DNA of 64,000 nucleotides from Cherax quadricarinatus (lineage: Eukaryota; Arthropoda; Malacostraca; Decapoda; Parastacidae). The stretch spans positions 3,585,753 to 3,649,752 of the forward strand of contig NC_091341.1 in NCBI RefSeq assembly GCF_038502225.1, given 5' to 3'. Within the stretch, counting starts at the first letter, position 1; each line of letters opens with the position of its first letter. Shown here in pieces: positions 31,491-41,534 of this stretch. The notes under the pieces are model-generated. The model did not search any database, was not told where the DNA came from, and saw only the letters and a list, made by a program, of their open reading frames with translations. The position numbers were made by a program, and so were the translations under genes.

Positions 31491-31559
31491 TCCCCCCCCC
31501 CGTCCTTCCCGTCACAGCTGGTCATAAGCACTTCGGCTTGACAGAATAGTTAGAGGAGG

Positions 31560-32660
31560 ATGGAGGGTCCGTGACGCATCTCGGATAGAGATGGATGAGT
31601 TAGATAGAGGGAGAGATGGTGGGTGGCGCGGCGATGGACGAGGTAGGTAAATGCAAGTGGGAGGGGTAGAGGATAGGAGGTGGGAGGGGTAGAGGATAGG
31701 AGGTGGTGAGGGAAGAGATAGGTAGGTGGTGAGGGTAGGGGACAGGCGTAGCCAGGTGGTTGGTAGAAGAGTTAAGCGTAGGAGGTGGTTTTGGGGCCAG
31801 ATGAAACGAGGAGATAGGACAGAGATGATGAAGAGGAAGAGGCGAACTGACCGAGATTTGGAGCGGATAATGTACGTGTGAGGGGAAGGGAGGAGAGGGG
31901 AAAGAAAATTGATTGCGATATATATTTTTTAGTTTAAACCGCAAACCAGTCAAGGCTGAGAGGCAAGAGGATTCAGTACTTGAGCATTAGAAGAGTGTAG
32001 AGGCAATAACCAGGTCACCAGGTATCTGGTCAACAGGTACCATGTCCCTAGGTGGAGGTTACATGTAGGAGGAAGTGGAGGTGTGTGTGGAGGAAGGCCA
32101 AACATGGAGGGAGAGAGGGTCTGGAGTGGCTGTCCGCGCGAGACACCAGCGGGAACACAGATTGATCACCTTCCCCACCTGAGGTATTAGGAGGCAGCGA
32201 CGAGGTGCTTTTATAGGAGGAGGAGGAGGAGGAGGAGGAGAGAGAAAGATGGGCAGGAGAGGGAAATGGACTGAACGGCAGAGGATTGCATGTGAGGTAA
32301 GAAATGGAGAAGGGAGGGAAGGAGAGAGCAGCTGATGGAAGAAGAAAGCGGGTGGGAAAATATAGAGGTTGAAGCGAGAAGGAAAGTGTAGCTGATAAGA
32401 AAGTTTGCGTTGGGGAAACAGTGAAAAAATAATGGAGAGTAAAGGAGAGCTAGATGAAGAGGTGATTGTAAACGAGAATAAGAGAAGAGGGAGGGTTATG
32501 GTAGGATGATGAAAAGAATAATGAATGGAGGAGGAGGGAGAGGCATGGTGTAGGAGATGGCAGGTTGAATTAATGGGAACGAGGAAGTTGTTTTTTATGG
32601 TGGGGACCAGAGGAAAGGGACCGGGTAAGGGCAGGGGAAGGGGTTAAGGGGAGGGAAGTG
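31560..32660. other. Purine-rich stretch with AGG microsatellite
   Basis: A/G-rich on the plus strand throughout, with (AGG)n at 32214-32240 and short GGATAGGAGGTGGGAGGGGT duplications at 31670-31720. No gene recognised. Confidence 0.6.
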
Positions 32661-32835
32661 GTGCTGGATCAGATGGAGTGCGGACTCTTTGTAGAGCAAA
32701 GAGGAGGTACAAGTGAGAATGTTAAGGGAGGGATTGAACAAGGAGGCGATGGTGGGGGGTTAGAATAAGAATAGAGGATAATGAATGAAGGAAGAAGAAC
32801 TTGCAGACCTTGAATGGAGTTGGAGCAGTTGAAAG

Positions 32836-33378
32836 AAGGTTGATGTTTGGATGGTGTTGATGGAAAATTGGAAGGTTGATGTTTGGATGGTGTTGATGGA
32901 GCAGTGGAAGGTTGATGTTTGGATGGTGTTGATGGAGCAGTGGAAGGTTGATGTTTGGATGGTGTTGATGGAGCAGTGGAAGGTTGATGTTTGGATGGTG
33001 TTGATGGAGCAGTGGAAGGTTGATGTTTGGATGGTGTTGATGGAGCAGTGGAAGGTTGATGTTTGGATGGTGTTGATGGAAAATTGGAAGGTTGATGTTT
33101 GGATGGTGTTGATGGAGCAGTGGAAGGTTGATGTTTGGATGGTGTTGATGGAGCAGTGGAAGGTTGATGTTTGGATGGTGTTGATGGAGCAGTGGAAGGT
33201 TGATGTTTGGATGGTGTTGATGGAAAATTGGAAGGTTGATGTTTGGATGGTGTTGATGGAGCAGTGGAAGGTTGATGTTTGGATGGTGTTGATGGAGCAG
33301 TGGAAGGTTGATGTTTGGATGGTGTTGATGGAGCAGTGGAAGGTTGATGTTTGGATGGTGTTGATGGAGCAGTGGAAG
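32836..33378. repeat. 36-bp minisatellite, 15 units
   Basis: Unit GAAGGTTGATGTTTGGATGG plus TGTTGATGGAGCAGTG. Units 1, 7 and 11 carry AAAATTG in place of GCAGTG. As 36 is divisible by three, one plus and three minus frames are open. One minus reading is Pro/Ser/Thr-rich (PSTAPSTPSKHQ) and looks mucin-like, but it has no signal peptide or flanking domain. Confidence 0.96.
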
Positions 33379-33764
33379 GAAGGTTGGTCGAATATACACA
33401 CTTCACTGAAGACATTAGATTCAGATCTCCTCATTTCTGTTAAGTTTTATTTACACAGCACAACGTACGAAGCACTAGAACAGTTTGGATATTTAGCAGT
33501 TTAAACCCTTACATACCGTTTTCAATCATGATCAAAGTCACACTGTCATTATCAAATTCGTACTGCGGTGACCAATTCACTCTCATGTAATGGAAAGCGT
33601 GACTACAAAGTATGTGTTTTCATTGTAATTTTTTTTATATACTCCACAAATCTACCTCATTGGCCTCATCTGCCTCATTGGCCACCTTGTTACGGTGACC
33701 CAACATGGCCTTAACCTAGCATCACGGTACCACTTCGATACACGTTTCACTCACTTTTACCGAG

Positions 33765-33805
33765 GGTCAACGCCTCCGCGGCCCAGTCCTTGACCAGGTC
33801 ATACT
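33765..33805 (-). mobile_element. LINE-B tail scrap
   Basis: CGAGGGTCAACGCCTCCGCG and GCCCAGTCCTTGACCAGG match the hairpin region of LINE-B on the minus strand, about 30 bp before a full tail begins. Confidence 0.6.
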
Positions 33806-33832
33806 AAGTTCCTTTCGTACCGGGTTGTGCAT

Positions 33833-35175
33833 ACCTGGAGGTTACCTGGAGGTTATTCCGGGGATCAACGCCCCCGCGGCCCGGTCCATGACCAGGCCTC
33901 CCGATGGATCAGGGCCTGATCAACTAGGCTGTTACTGCTGGCCGCACGCAGTCCGACGTACGAGCCACAGCCCGGCTGATCCGGCACTGACTTTAGGTAT
34001 CTGTCCAGCTCTCTCTTGAAGGCAGCCAGGGGTTTATTGACAATTCCCCTAATGCTTGATGGGAGGCTGTTGAACAGTTTTGGGCCCCGGACACTTATGG
34101 TGTTTTCCCTTAGTGTACCAATGGCGCCCCTACTTTTTATTGGGGGCATTTTGCATCGCCTGCCCAGTCTTTTACTTTCGTAGGGAGTGATTTCTGTGTG
34201 CAGATTTGGGACCATTCCTTCCAAGATTTTCCAAGTGTAGATTATGATATATCTCTCCCTCCTGCGTTCCAACGAGTACAAGTCAAGTGCTTCCAAGCGT
34301 TCCCAGTAGTTAAGGTGCTTGACAGAACTTATACGTGCAGTAAAGGATCTCTGTACACTCTCTAGATCTGCGATTTCACCTGCTTTGAATGGAGATGTTA
34401 ATGTACAGCAGTATTCCAGCCTAGAGAGAACAAGTGATTTGAAAAGGATCATCATGGGCTTGGCATCTCTCGTTTTGAAAGTTCTCATTATCCATCCTAT
34501 CATTTTCTTTGCACGTGCGATCGTGGCACTGTTGTGATCCTTGAAAGTGAGATCCTCAGACATTACTACTCCCAGGTCCCTTACATTATTTTTCCGCTCT
34601 ATTGTATGGCCGGAGTCAGTAGTATACTCTGTTCTAGTTATTATCTCCTCCAGTTTTCCATAACGGAGTAGTTGGAATTTGTCCTCATTGAACATCATAT
34701 TGTTTACCGTTGCCCACTGGAAAACTTTGTTTATATCTTCTTGGAGGTTAACCGCGTCCTCAGCAGATGACAGCCTCATGCAGATCCTAGTATCATCCGC
34801 AAAGGATGATACGGTGCTGTGGTGTATATCTCTGTTTATGTCTGATATGAGGATAAGGAATAAGATGGGGGCGAGTACTGTGCCTTGTGGAACAGAGCTC
34901 TTCACTATGGCAGCCTCCGATTTAACTCTGTTGACCACTACTCTTTGTGTTCGATTTGTTAGGAAGTTGAAGATCCATCTCCCCACTTTCCCAGTTATTC
35001 CTTTAGCACGTATTTTATGGGCTATTACGCCATGATCGCATTTGTCAAATGCTTTTGCAAAGTCTGTGTATATTACATCTGCATTCTGATTTTCTTCCAG
35101 TGCATCCAAGGCCATGTCATAGTGATCCAGTAGTTGTGAGGCAGGAGCGACCTGCCCTGAACCCATGTTGCCCTG
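33833..35175 (-). mobile_element. LINE-B, best preserved copy (5'-truncated)
   Basis: Minus-strand element. Its 3' end is two ACCTGGAGGTT tail units (33833 onward) and the GC hairpin. Its 5' end is truncated near 35175, inside the RT. It is nearly identical over shared parts to the copies at 49190-50391 and 10633-11332, which implies recent activity of the family. Confidence 0.92.
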
Positions 35176-35406
35176 CATAATCCCGTTTTCCGACCGAAGT
35201 TTATGTTGAAAATAACAGAGAAGAGAAACATGAATAAAACAGTGAGAGAATGATGAAGAGAAGAGCTCCTGCAGCAATAGCAGAAACAGCAGCAACAGTA
35301 GTGGTGGTAGATATATAGTTGTAATAACAGATGCGGTAGTAGTTTTTTGGGTGAAGAGGCTAAGTTTAGGAGGAAGGAGAAAGCAGTCATGAACAGCACT
35401 CATCAC
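33865..35406 (-). CDS. LINE-B reverse transcriptase ORF, catalytic motif intact, 5'-truncated and frameshifted
   Basis: The 513-codon frame covers RT fingers/palm through the C-terminus: YTDFAKAFDKCDHGVIAHK at 113-131, SVPQGTVLAP at 171-180, the catalytic FADDT at 202-206 (nt 34789-34803), then LGVVMSEDLTFKDHN, KHLNYWERLEALDLYSLE and GPKLFNSLPSSIRG. The first about 78 residues are not LINE; they are host flank read through. A 2-bp deletion near 35138-35142, by comparison with the LINE-E frame RSCLSQLL, puts the upstream conserved GFRAGRSC segment out of frame. The endonuclease and N-terminal RT are absent, so the copy cannot be autonomous. The ATG at 35406 is therefore not a true start. Confidence 0.85.
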   Translation of the reverse strand: MMSAVHDCFLLPPKLSLFTQKTTTASVITTIYLPPLLLLLFLLLLQELFSSSFSHCFIHVSLLCYFQHKLRSENGIMQGNMGSGQVAPASQLLDHYDMALDALEENQNADVIYTDFAKAFDKCDHGVIAHKIRAKGITGKVGRWIFNFLTNRTQRVVVNRVKSEAAIVKSSVPQGTVLAPILFLILISDINRDIHHSTVSSFADDTRICMRLSSAEDAVNLQEDINKVFQWATVNNMMFNEDKFQLLRYGKLEEIITRTEYTTDSGHTIERKNNVRDLGVVMSEDLTFKDHNSATIARAKKMIGWIMRTFKTRDAKPMMILFKSLVLSRLEYCCTLTSPFKAGEIADLESVQRSFTARISSVKHLNYWERLEALDLYSLERRRERYIIIYTWKILEGMVPNLHTEITPYESKRLGRRCKMPPIKSRGAIGTLRENTISVRGPKLFNSLPSSIRGIVNKPLAAFKRELDRYLKSVPDQPGCGSYVGLRAASSNSLVDQALIHREAWSWTGPRGR

Positions 35407-35423
35407 ATTGGACGAATCTTATT

Positions 35424-35535
35424 GTGGCTAGCTGGTCCAGTGGCTAACGCGACGGTCTGGAGTTTTGAGACTGATCGTGGGTTCTATCCCCGCCCGTGGT
35501 ATGGTTTCTTATCACATTCTTTGACGTAAGTATCA
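35424..35535 (+). mobile_element. SINE2, tRNA-derived
   Basis: Tail-containing copy with A-box-like TGGTCCAGTGGCTAACGCGA, anticodon-arm-like GGTCTGGAGTTTTGAGAC and B-box-like GGGTTCTATCCCC, then CGTGGTATGGTTTC. Other copies are at 38668 and 62740. It lacks features of a functional tRNA gene, such as a matched acceptor stem. Confidence 0.8.
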
Positions 35536-35599
35536 GCAGCAACATTCCCCGTGCTTCTGCACACTCCAGGACATCACTGCTGGCAAGATCACCTCAACA

Positions 35600-35722
35600 G
35601 CACAGGCTGGAAGCAACAACACCCAAGGCTGGAGGCAGCAACACCCGAGGCTGGAGGCAACAACACCCGAGGCTGGGGGCAACAACACCCGAGGCTGGAG
35701 GCAGCAACACCCAGGGCAGTGA
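35600..35722. repeat. 22-bp minisatellite, 5 units
   Basis: Unit GGCTGGAGGCAACAACACCC plus GA. Confidence 0.92.
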
Positions 35723-35779
35723 GGACCTCCTAAGGGAGTTTTTCACCACTGCCGTAACATCGCCAGCAACACTACTAGC

Positions 35780-36139
35780 TTGCTGGCTGCTCGGGGGCCG
35801 GGACCCGCTTTAATGAACCGCCCGCCTAAGAGATGCACTATCATGTGCGAACTTTTCTCTCTTTTTGTTGCTGGAGTCATTACCGCGTGTTCTTTACTGG
35901 CTGCAGCGTTTAGTGGGGGCACTAGCATACTGTTGTTTTCAATCTTTGCTGCTTCATGTGCTTGGGTTACAAGCTTATTTGTGAATGCGAATCTTACAAA
36001 ATCATGCGAGTGTTTAACACTAATCATACAAATTTCTTACACATTACAAGATGAATCGAAGCCACATACGTCGGAGACGACGTACGTAGGACGGAATATT
36101 CGACATGATGTAGGATGTTCATATTATTGTGACGTGTAA
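35780..36139 (+). CDS. Hypothetical 119-residue ORF with two hydrophobic segments
   Basis: I do not recognise this frame. Residues 24-44 and 50-69 are hydrophobic and could be membrane helices with a short loop between. Cys-rich and polar ends flank them. The start ATG at 35780 sits in GC-rich sequence just after the 22-bp array. There is no visible promoter, splice context or neighbour that supports expression, and the surrounding DNA is repeat mosaic. A chance frame within an unrecognised dispersed repeat is at least as likely as a gene. Confidence 0.2.
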   Translation: MLAARGPGPALMNRPPKRCTIMCELFSLFVAGVITACSLLAAAFSGGTSILLFSIFAASCAWVTSLFVNANLTKSCECLTLIIQISYTLQDESKPHTSETTYVGRNIRHDVGCSYYCDV

Positions 36140-36194
36140 GATAAATTTTATGTGACAGAAAATCGACAGGCCTATGACTTAAGGAAAGGGGGGA

Positions 36195-36335
36195 AGAAAC
36201 GGGCTAGCGGGTCCCCAGCAGAAACAGTCTGGTTGACCAGGCAAACATCAGACAGGCCTGGCCCAGGGCAGGGCTGCGGGAATAGAAAAACTTCGAAAAC
36301 CATCAAAGGTATATCAAAGATACACCATGCTTTGA
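36195..36335 (+). mobile_element. LINE-E 3' tail fragment
   Basis: GGGCTAGCGGGTCCCCAGCA, CAGGGCAGGGCTGCGGGAAT and AAAACCATCAAAGGTATATC match LINE-E 3' ends. Confidence 0.75.
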
Positions 36336-36504
36336 GCACTTGTATCCCTTCAGAATACTGGTGACACCAGTGCCACCAGTATCCCCTCATGGAAGACGGT
36401 TACCACAGTAATTCGCCAGGAAAGTTCCAGTTCAGTCATTTACCCTCAGTGTTAGCTCAGTCATTTACCCTCAGTGTTGACTCATTTCCTCTCGGTCAAA
36501 AATA

Positions 36505-36582
36505 GTTTAATGAGGCCTGGTCGTGGAGCGGGCCACGGGGGTCGTTGATCCCTGGAATATCCTCCAGGTAGACTCCAGGATA
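36505..36582 (+). mobile_element. Solo LINE-B 3' tail
   Basis: GAGGCCTGGTCGTGGAGCGG, the GGGGGTCGTTGATCCC hairpin region and CCTCCAGGTAGACTCCAGG. Confidence 0.8.
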
Positions 36583-36673
36583 TCAGTGGAGAGTCGCTGA
36601 GACTAAGAATATAACAGCACCCAGATGTTAATGAAGGAGAAGGAAGTCACTGTCTGGGGGGACCCTTTACCCC

Positions 36674-36675
<2 letters not shown>

Positions 36676-36733
<58 letters not shown>

Positions 36734-36786
36734 CTGGGGCTTAAAGAGCGCTTGGCAAGTGCTTAACCCCCCCCCCCCCCCCCCCC
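36676..36786. repeat. (CA)n then poly-C
   Basis: (CA)n at about 36676-36731 and a 20-C run at 36767-36786. Confidence 0.95.
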
Positions 36787-37087
36787 GAGAAAATCTTTGC
36801 GCCACTCTAGATAGCCGATCTTAGCAGCCCTTTTTCTTTTTTAACTCCAGTAGGCTTTTGTGTTCCACTAGGTCTTGGAGTCCCAAGTGGCCTTTGAGCC
36901 ACAATAAACCTTTGAGCCCTATTAGGTCCCTGAGCCCCGCTCGGCCTCTTTGTTCTTATAAACCTAAGTTGATCTTGCAACTTATCACCCTGGAGTGTTG
37001 CCCTCACAGCAACATGGTTTAGTTTCCCCAAACACCATTCAGCATACGTACACACTCCGTCTAGGTTTTAACAGGGTTCAGTTTCCT

Positions 37088-37132
<45 letters not shown>

Positions 37133-37636
37133 CACCAATATCTTAAGGTTCAGTTCTCTCAAACACCTCACCACACACACACTACCTATGTTTTAACCAG
37201 AATGTCTCACTGGCAAACCACGTCAAGTGTCCCTCTCATCCTCCGAGGAACCACACATTTAGATAACTAAAAAGTGCAGACACTAGAACGCATTTCACTA
37301 GTTGCAACGGGAACGAAACGTCAAGGTGGTCCGCCACTTGTCCACAGCTGCGACACGCCATCCCTCACCAGGGCCGGACACCTGCCACGGAACACCTGCC
37401 TTAAAAAAAAGTAGAAAAAAAATATCACTGTAGAAAAGGTGGAAAGTGTTGTGGTATTTGCTGAGATGCCAAGATGGGAGGGACCTGTTCTCAAGTATGT
37501 GTAGGAGAAGAAAGAGGCTATTTCTGTGTAGGACGGTCTTGGGGCGATTTAAGGCGTGTACAAGTCTATAAAATAAGTGTGTGTGTGTGTGTGTGTGTGT
37601 GTGTCAGTACCTATACAAAGGTAATTTGTGCTTCCT
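36787..37636. other. Unassigned sequence with (CA)n and (GT)n
   Basis: (CA)n at 37090-37130 between two GGTTCAGTTTCCTCAAACA-like phrases, and (GT)n at 37576-37604. No gene recognised. Confidence 0.7.
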
Positions 37637-37765
37637 GGAAGTGACGTCTTCATAGGCACAGTGCCTGGAAGTGACGTCTTCCCAGGCACAGTGCCTAGAA
37701 GTTACGTTTTCCCAGGTGCAGTGCCTGGAGGTAACGTCTTCCGAGGCACAATGTCTGGAACTGCT
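37637..37765. repeat. 30-bp repeat, 4 units, carrying TGACGTC-like sites
   Basis: Unit GGCACAGTGCCTGGAAGTGA plus CGTCTTCCCA. GGCACAGTGCC is nearly palindromic. Two units keep GTGACGTC. Confidence 0.85.
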
Positions 37766-38267
37766 CATGGACGTCAGCTAGGTGACGTGTCTATGAGCAG
37801 TGGTATAGATGTTAACTAGGTAACGTCTATACCAAGTTTTGGTGACGTCTATGTCAAATTTGTAAGAGAATTCACCCCAAAAACAGTTTTAACGTAGAAC
37901 TTTGTTGAAATGTTTAAAGTGCAATGCAAGGAGGAGGCGTAGAGAACAAAGAATGGAACTAGAATGACTCATGTGCATACGGGATAAAGGAAGGGAACAA
38001 GAAAATTATTGGAAATTAGATATAGATTCTTTAAAGTTGGCTGAACGATGGTTCCGGGAAACTAAGTATGAAGGAATGTGGTTTTCAGGAAGAAGGTGAC
38101 GGAAGAATGTGAGGGAATGGAGAGGTTTTGACTAGATGCTGTTGGTGGGGAGACTGCTGCTGTTGAGGCTGCTGCTGTTACTCTTGTTGCAACTGCTGCT
38201 ATTACTCTTGTTGCTACTGCTGCTGTTACTGTTGTAGTGAAAACAAACACGATTACTGTTACCATTA
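37766..38267. other. Unassigned; GCTGCTGTTACT-rich patch
   Basis: Degenerate CTGCTGCTGTTACTCTTGTT repeats at 38155-38235. Confidence 0.55.
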
Positions 38268-38390
38268 GGTAAGGTTCTGCAGGAAACAGAACAAGTGTTT
38301 CCTGACACGTGTCTTAGATGATGACCCGCCGTTGGAGCTTTTGGTCATCTGACCGAGGCCTCCCGCTGGCTTACCGGTCCACCCCTTCCA
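38268..38390 (-). repeat. Dispersed repeat H
   Basis: ATGACCCGCCGTTGGAGCTT, GTCATCTGACCGAGGCCTCC and CGCTGGCTTACCGG. A second copy is at 40318-40390. Confidence 0.7.
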
Positions 38391-38667
38391 CCCCTTTAAA
38401 AATTATGGTCATAGTTATAACCATTTACCGTGTCTACTGACTCTGCTGCTTCTGCAGCAACTGGTATTGCCACTACAGTCTCACTATATCTAGATGAAAT
38501 CCACAATTTACACACTCCAGATACTCCACACAAAGACATTACACATATTCCATTCACTTCACGCATCACACACTTTATACATCAAAAACTTTATACATCA
38601 CACACTTTACTTTTAAAGTTGCGGAAAATTCAAAGCTTTAAAACGAACCTGTTTACACGACAGCTAG

Positions 38668-38752
38668 TAGGTGTGTATACGCGGGTTCAAATCCAGCCCG
38701 TGGTATGGTTTGTTTGCAATCGTGTCATTACGATTTCGTGAGTCAGTTACGC
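38668..38752 (+). mobile_element. SINE2, 5'-truncated
   Basis: Only the B-box-like CGGGTTCAAATCC and the 3' body GTGGTATGGTTTGTTTGCAA, then TCGTGTCATTACGATTTCG, remain. Confidence 0.75.
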
Positions 38753-38869
38753 TCCCTTTTCTCTTTCTCTTTTTGATTTCCCCCTTTCTCTCTTACACTT
38801 TCCCTTGCTCTCTTTCTCAGCCTCATCCTTCAACGTTATGTATTCGTATAAATTTCTGTGAATTGACCT

Positions 38870-39060
38870 TTGATGAGTTCCGAGAGTTTTTCTACTCACG
38901 GAGCCTGGCCATGAGCCAGGTTCGTCTGGTGCTTGCCTGGTCAACGAGGCTGTTGATGCTGGCGGCGTGGCGTGCAATTTTTTTTTTTTTTTTTTTTGGG
39001 GGGGGGGGGTTCAGGCCGGGCTGCAAGGGTAAAAGACTTAAAACCAGTCACAGATATGCA
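38870..39060 (-). mobile_element. LINE-E tail disrupted by poly-T/poly-G
   Basis: Minus-strand LINE-E tail at 38870-38972 (CGAGAGTTTTTCTACTC, CTTGCCTGGTCAACGAGGCT). Then 20 T (38978-38997), 13 G (38998-39010) and GGCCGGGCTGCAAGGG resuming tail-like sequence. Confidence 0.7.
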
Positions 39061-39343
39061 CCAAACTTATCATTCCCTACCCCAGTTGATATATAAGGTA
39101 GTTGAATCCTGTCCACCTTACATTAGGTAAGGGTAAATTCCCTTGACGTCCCTTGAAGTGCAGTAGCGTTGATTTCTTGACGTTCCGGCTGCATACCAAC
39201 AGTGTACTTGCACTGTGTATGTAGCAGTCTAGTATGGGTTCAGTGGCTACGGCAGCTTCCAAGGCATTACTGTTACTTAGGAATTAACGTAGCTCTGGAT
39301 GGCTTATCCTACACAGGGAAAATGGAATCTCTGAAGAGACCAC

Positions 39344-39575
39344 AGATAGCACGAAGATATCAGTGATATCACAGTGATAGCGCGAAGATATCAGTGATAT
39401 CACAGTGATAGCGCGAAGATATCAGTGATATCACAGTGATAGCGCGAAGATATCAGTGATATCACAGTGATAGCGCGAAGATATCAGTGATATCACAGTG
39501 ATAGCGCGAAGATATCAGTGATATCACAGTGATAGCGCGAAGATATCACAATGATATCAGTGCTATCACAAACAG
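39344..39575. repeat. 31-bp minisatellite, about 7 units
   Basis: Unit GCGCGAAGATATCAGTGATA plus TCACAGTGATA. It contains the palindrome GTGATATCAC and a GATATC site. Confidence 0.95.
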
Positions 39576-39809
39576 CACAAAGATCTCAAAGAGACAGCAC
39601 GATCATACAGATATCTTCACAGATTCTAGTTCCCCTGTGTGGGATATACCGATCTAAAACACTGCAGTTCTCATGTAATGGTAAATGCTCTAGTGAAACC
39701 TTAGAAGCTGGCATAGCAGCTGAACTTTTAATGGAATACCTGACGATATAAAAACCTTCAAGCCTCTCATCTCAGTCTTACAGATATTTTATTGCATGAT
39801 GTACGAGGT

Positions 39810-40215
39810 CCATCCTGTGTGGTGGAATATGACAGGGAAACATAGCAAGCTTTTGTTCCCACTGTGGAACTATCGTATAGAAGAATAACAACACACTGCT
39901 GACGTATCTAATTTTGTTCAATAAAAAAAAAGGTGTGACTGTGACAGAAGTGTTTTTCGCAATTAGCGGACGGAGGGTCGAGCCTCCTACACTTTTTGCG
40001 TTTTAGAGCTTTACATGAATAATAAAATAAGCGTGTATTGAATGAAGGGATTTTATTTCATTTAGCAAATTAGGGTACGTTAGCAGTGTGCTGGTACACT
40101 ATTCTGTACGATAATTACACAGTGGGAACAATAGCCAGCTATATTTCCCTGTTATATTCCATCACACTGGATAGGTCACATACAGTGTGTTGAAAAATGT
40201 CAGTCTGAGCTGGTA
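39810..40215. mobile_element. F elements in inverted pair
   Basis: Arms of about 105 bp at 39811-39918 and 40065-40172 are imperfect inverted repeats. TGTTCCCACTGTGGAACTAT pairs with ATAATTACACAGTGGGAACA, and ATGACAGGGAAACATAGC pairs with GCTATATTTCCCTGTTAT. Confidence 0.75.
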
Positions 40216-40239
40216 GACTTTAGTAGGACAATATGGATA

Positions 40240-40325
40240 TCGTACATAAATGGTACACAGTACTGACAAGATGAAGAATCAGACACGTGCAGCTTCTGGG
40301 TATTTTTTTTTTGTATACGTTTCGC
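40240..40325. mobile_element. P fragment
   Basis: ACTGACAAGATGAAGAATCAG and GTATACGTTTCGCCAAAT match one P arm, cut at repeat H. Confidence 0.6.
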
Positions 40326-40390
40326 CAAATTATGACCCGCCGATGGAGCTTTTGGTCATCTGACCGAGGACTCCCGCTGGCTTACCAGAT
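40318..40390 (-). repeat. Dispersed repeat H
   Basis: Second copy of the 38268 element; it replaces the inner half of a P arm. Confidence 0.7.
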
Positions 40391-40424
40391 GTTGTACGTG
40401 TAATTATTCTTTTAAGTATTCAAG

Positions 40425-40510
40425 TTTCAGTAGCTACGGCAGCTTCAGTTGTTTCTTACCGGCAAAGCTGGAGTTACTGTTACTTGGGAATTACCCTCTC
40501 TCAGGAGAAG
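40425..40510 (+). repeat. Dispersed repeat F, 3' segment
   Basis: TAGCTACGGCAGCTTCAGTT and GGAGTTACTGTTACTTGGGA, continuing the F copy at 40065 after the P/H interruption. Confidence 0.65.
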
Positions 40511-40862
40511 GGAAGGGAGGGAGGAGGGTGATGTTGTGGCGGCAGGGTGTACCAAGACTGAGATACAGCAGCAACAGTGTGGTGGTGGTGCCTCAGGCAG
40601 GACGCCACTCAACACTGTTTACCAGGGAGCAACACTTGGGGGAATATGGCTACGGGGATGGTAATTAGGTTGTTAGTATGTATTGAAAGGTTGGTTTACA
40701 CAGTAACGCCTTGCATTTCCTACCCGCTACCCCCTCCCCATCTTCCTCTACCCACTACCCCTCCCCATTTGCTCCTCCTACCCACTACCCTCTCCCCATC
40801 AGCTGCCCCTACCCTAACCTCCCTCCATCGTCTGTAATAATGGTAGAATTATCGAGAAAATG
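40511..40862. other. Unassigned; C-rich patch
   Basis: CTACCCACTACCCCTCCCCA-type repeats at 40720-40820. No gene recognised. Confidence 0.5.
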
Positions 40863-41018
40863 TTAGGTAAATGGATACAGATGCAACTAATGTGACATTT
40901 TATTGTGGCAACGTATAACTCTCCGGGAGCTTTGTCAAGCTGTTGACAAAACTCCTGCAGAGGGAAACGTTGCCCCAATAAATTGCCACATTAGTTGCAT
41001 CTGTATCCATTTACCTAA
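40863..41018. mobile_element. Small foldback element, 51-bp arms
   Basis: Arms 40863-40913 and 40968-41018 start TTAGGTAAATGGATACAGAT and end with its complement. Few mismatches; 54-bp loop containing a second small inverted pair (AGCTTTGTCA / TGTTGACAAAACT). Confidence 0.9.
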
Positions 41019-41044
41019 ATTTTAAGTTCCACCTCTCGTTCAAC

Positions 41045-41046
<2 letters not shown>

Positions 41047-41111
<65 letters not shown>

Positions 41112-41159
41112 CCTGTGTCTGTCTGTATCTTTATCTCTCTCTCTCTCTCTCTCTCTCTC
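41047..41159. repeat. (GT)n, (GC)n, (CT)n composite microsatellite
   Basis: (GT)n 41047-41103, GCGCGCGCGC, then (CT)n 41131-41159. Confidence 0.95.
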
Positions 41160-41534
41160 AGTAATTAACAAATGCGTATTGGTAAATTAAAAATATAATT
41201 TCATTCTCATCATTTTTGCGTGTTCTTGTCTTTATGCAGGTGTGTCTCCAGAAGTTTGATGTAAGAGGGGCTAAGAGGTAACAGATGGATGGAGGGGGCT
41301 AGTGGACTTACCTTCAAGTAACATCACTTATTTATATTTGAGGGGCTTCAGCCCCCCCCATTTGCCCTCCTCCTGGTGCCATCCACTATTTGTACTGAAA
41401 TATTTTTTGTAGTTTGTATTTGAGGACAACGTTGTGAGACCAGAATCTACTATGGCACTACCCCCACCTTCATGTCACCTCCCCCATTGTTCCTACTTTT
41501 TGAATTGTATACAGATCCATTGAGAAGCAGGAGT
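41160..41534. other. Unassigned sequence
   Basis: No recognised gene or repeat. Confidence 0.5.

Noticed and set aside
32836..33378. Possible CRISPR array (regular 36-bp direct repeat)
   Set aside because: Units are contiguous with no unique spacers, and the context is a eukaryotic repeat mosaic. The same holds for the 24-31-bp arrays elsewhere.
32669..33415. 248-codon Pro/Ser/Thr-rich mucin-like frame on the minus strand
   Set aside because: It is a 36-bp minisatellite; no signal peptide or conserved domain, and several other frames are open equally.
35178..35406. N-terminal about 78 residues of the LINE-B frame as a signal peptide/membrane domain
   Set aside because: Hydrophobic Leu run lies upstream of the element's truncation point and is host flank read in frame by chance.
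35424..35500. Possible tRNA gene
   Set aside because: A- and B-box-like motifs are present, but the acceptor and other stems do not pair properly, and the sequence recurs with a common tail as a SINE.
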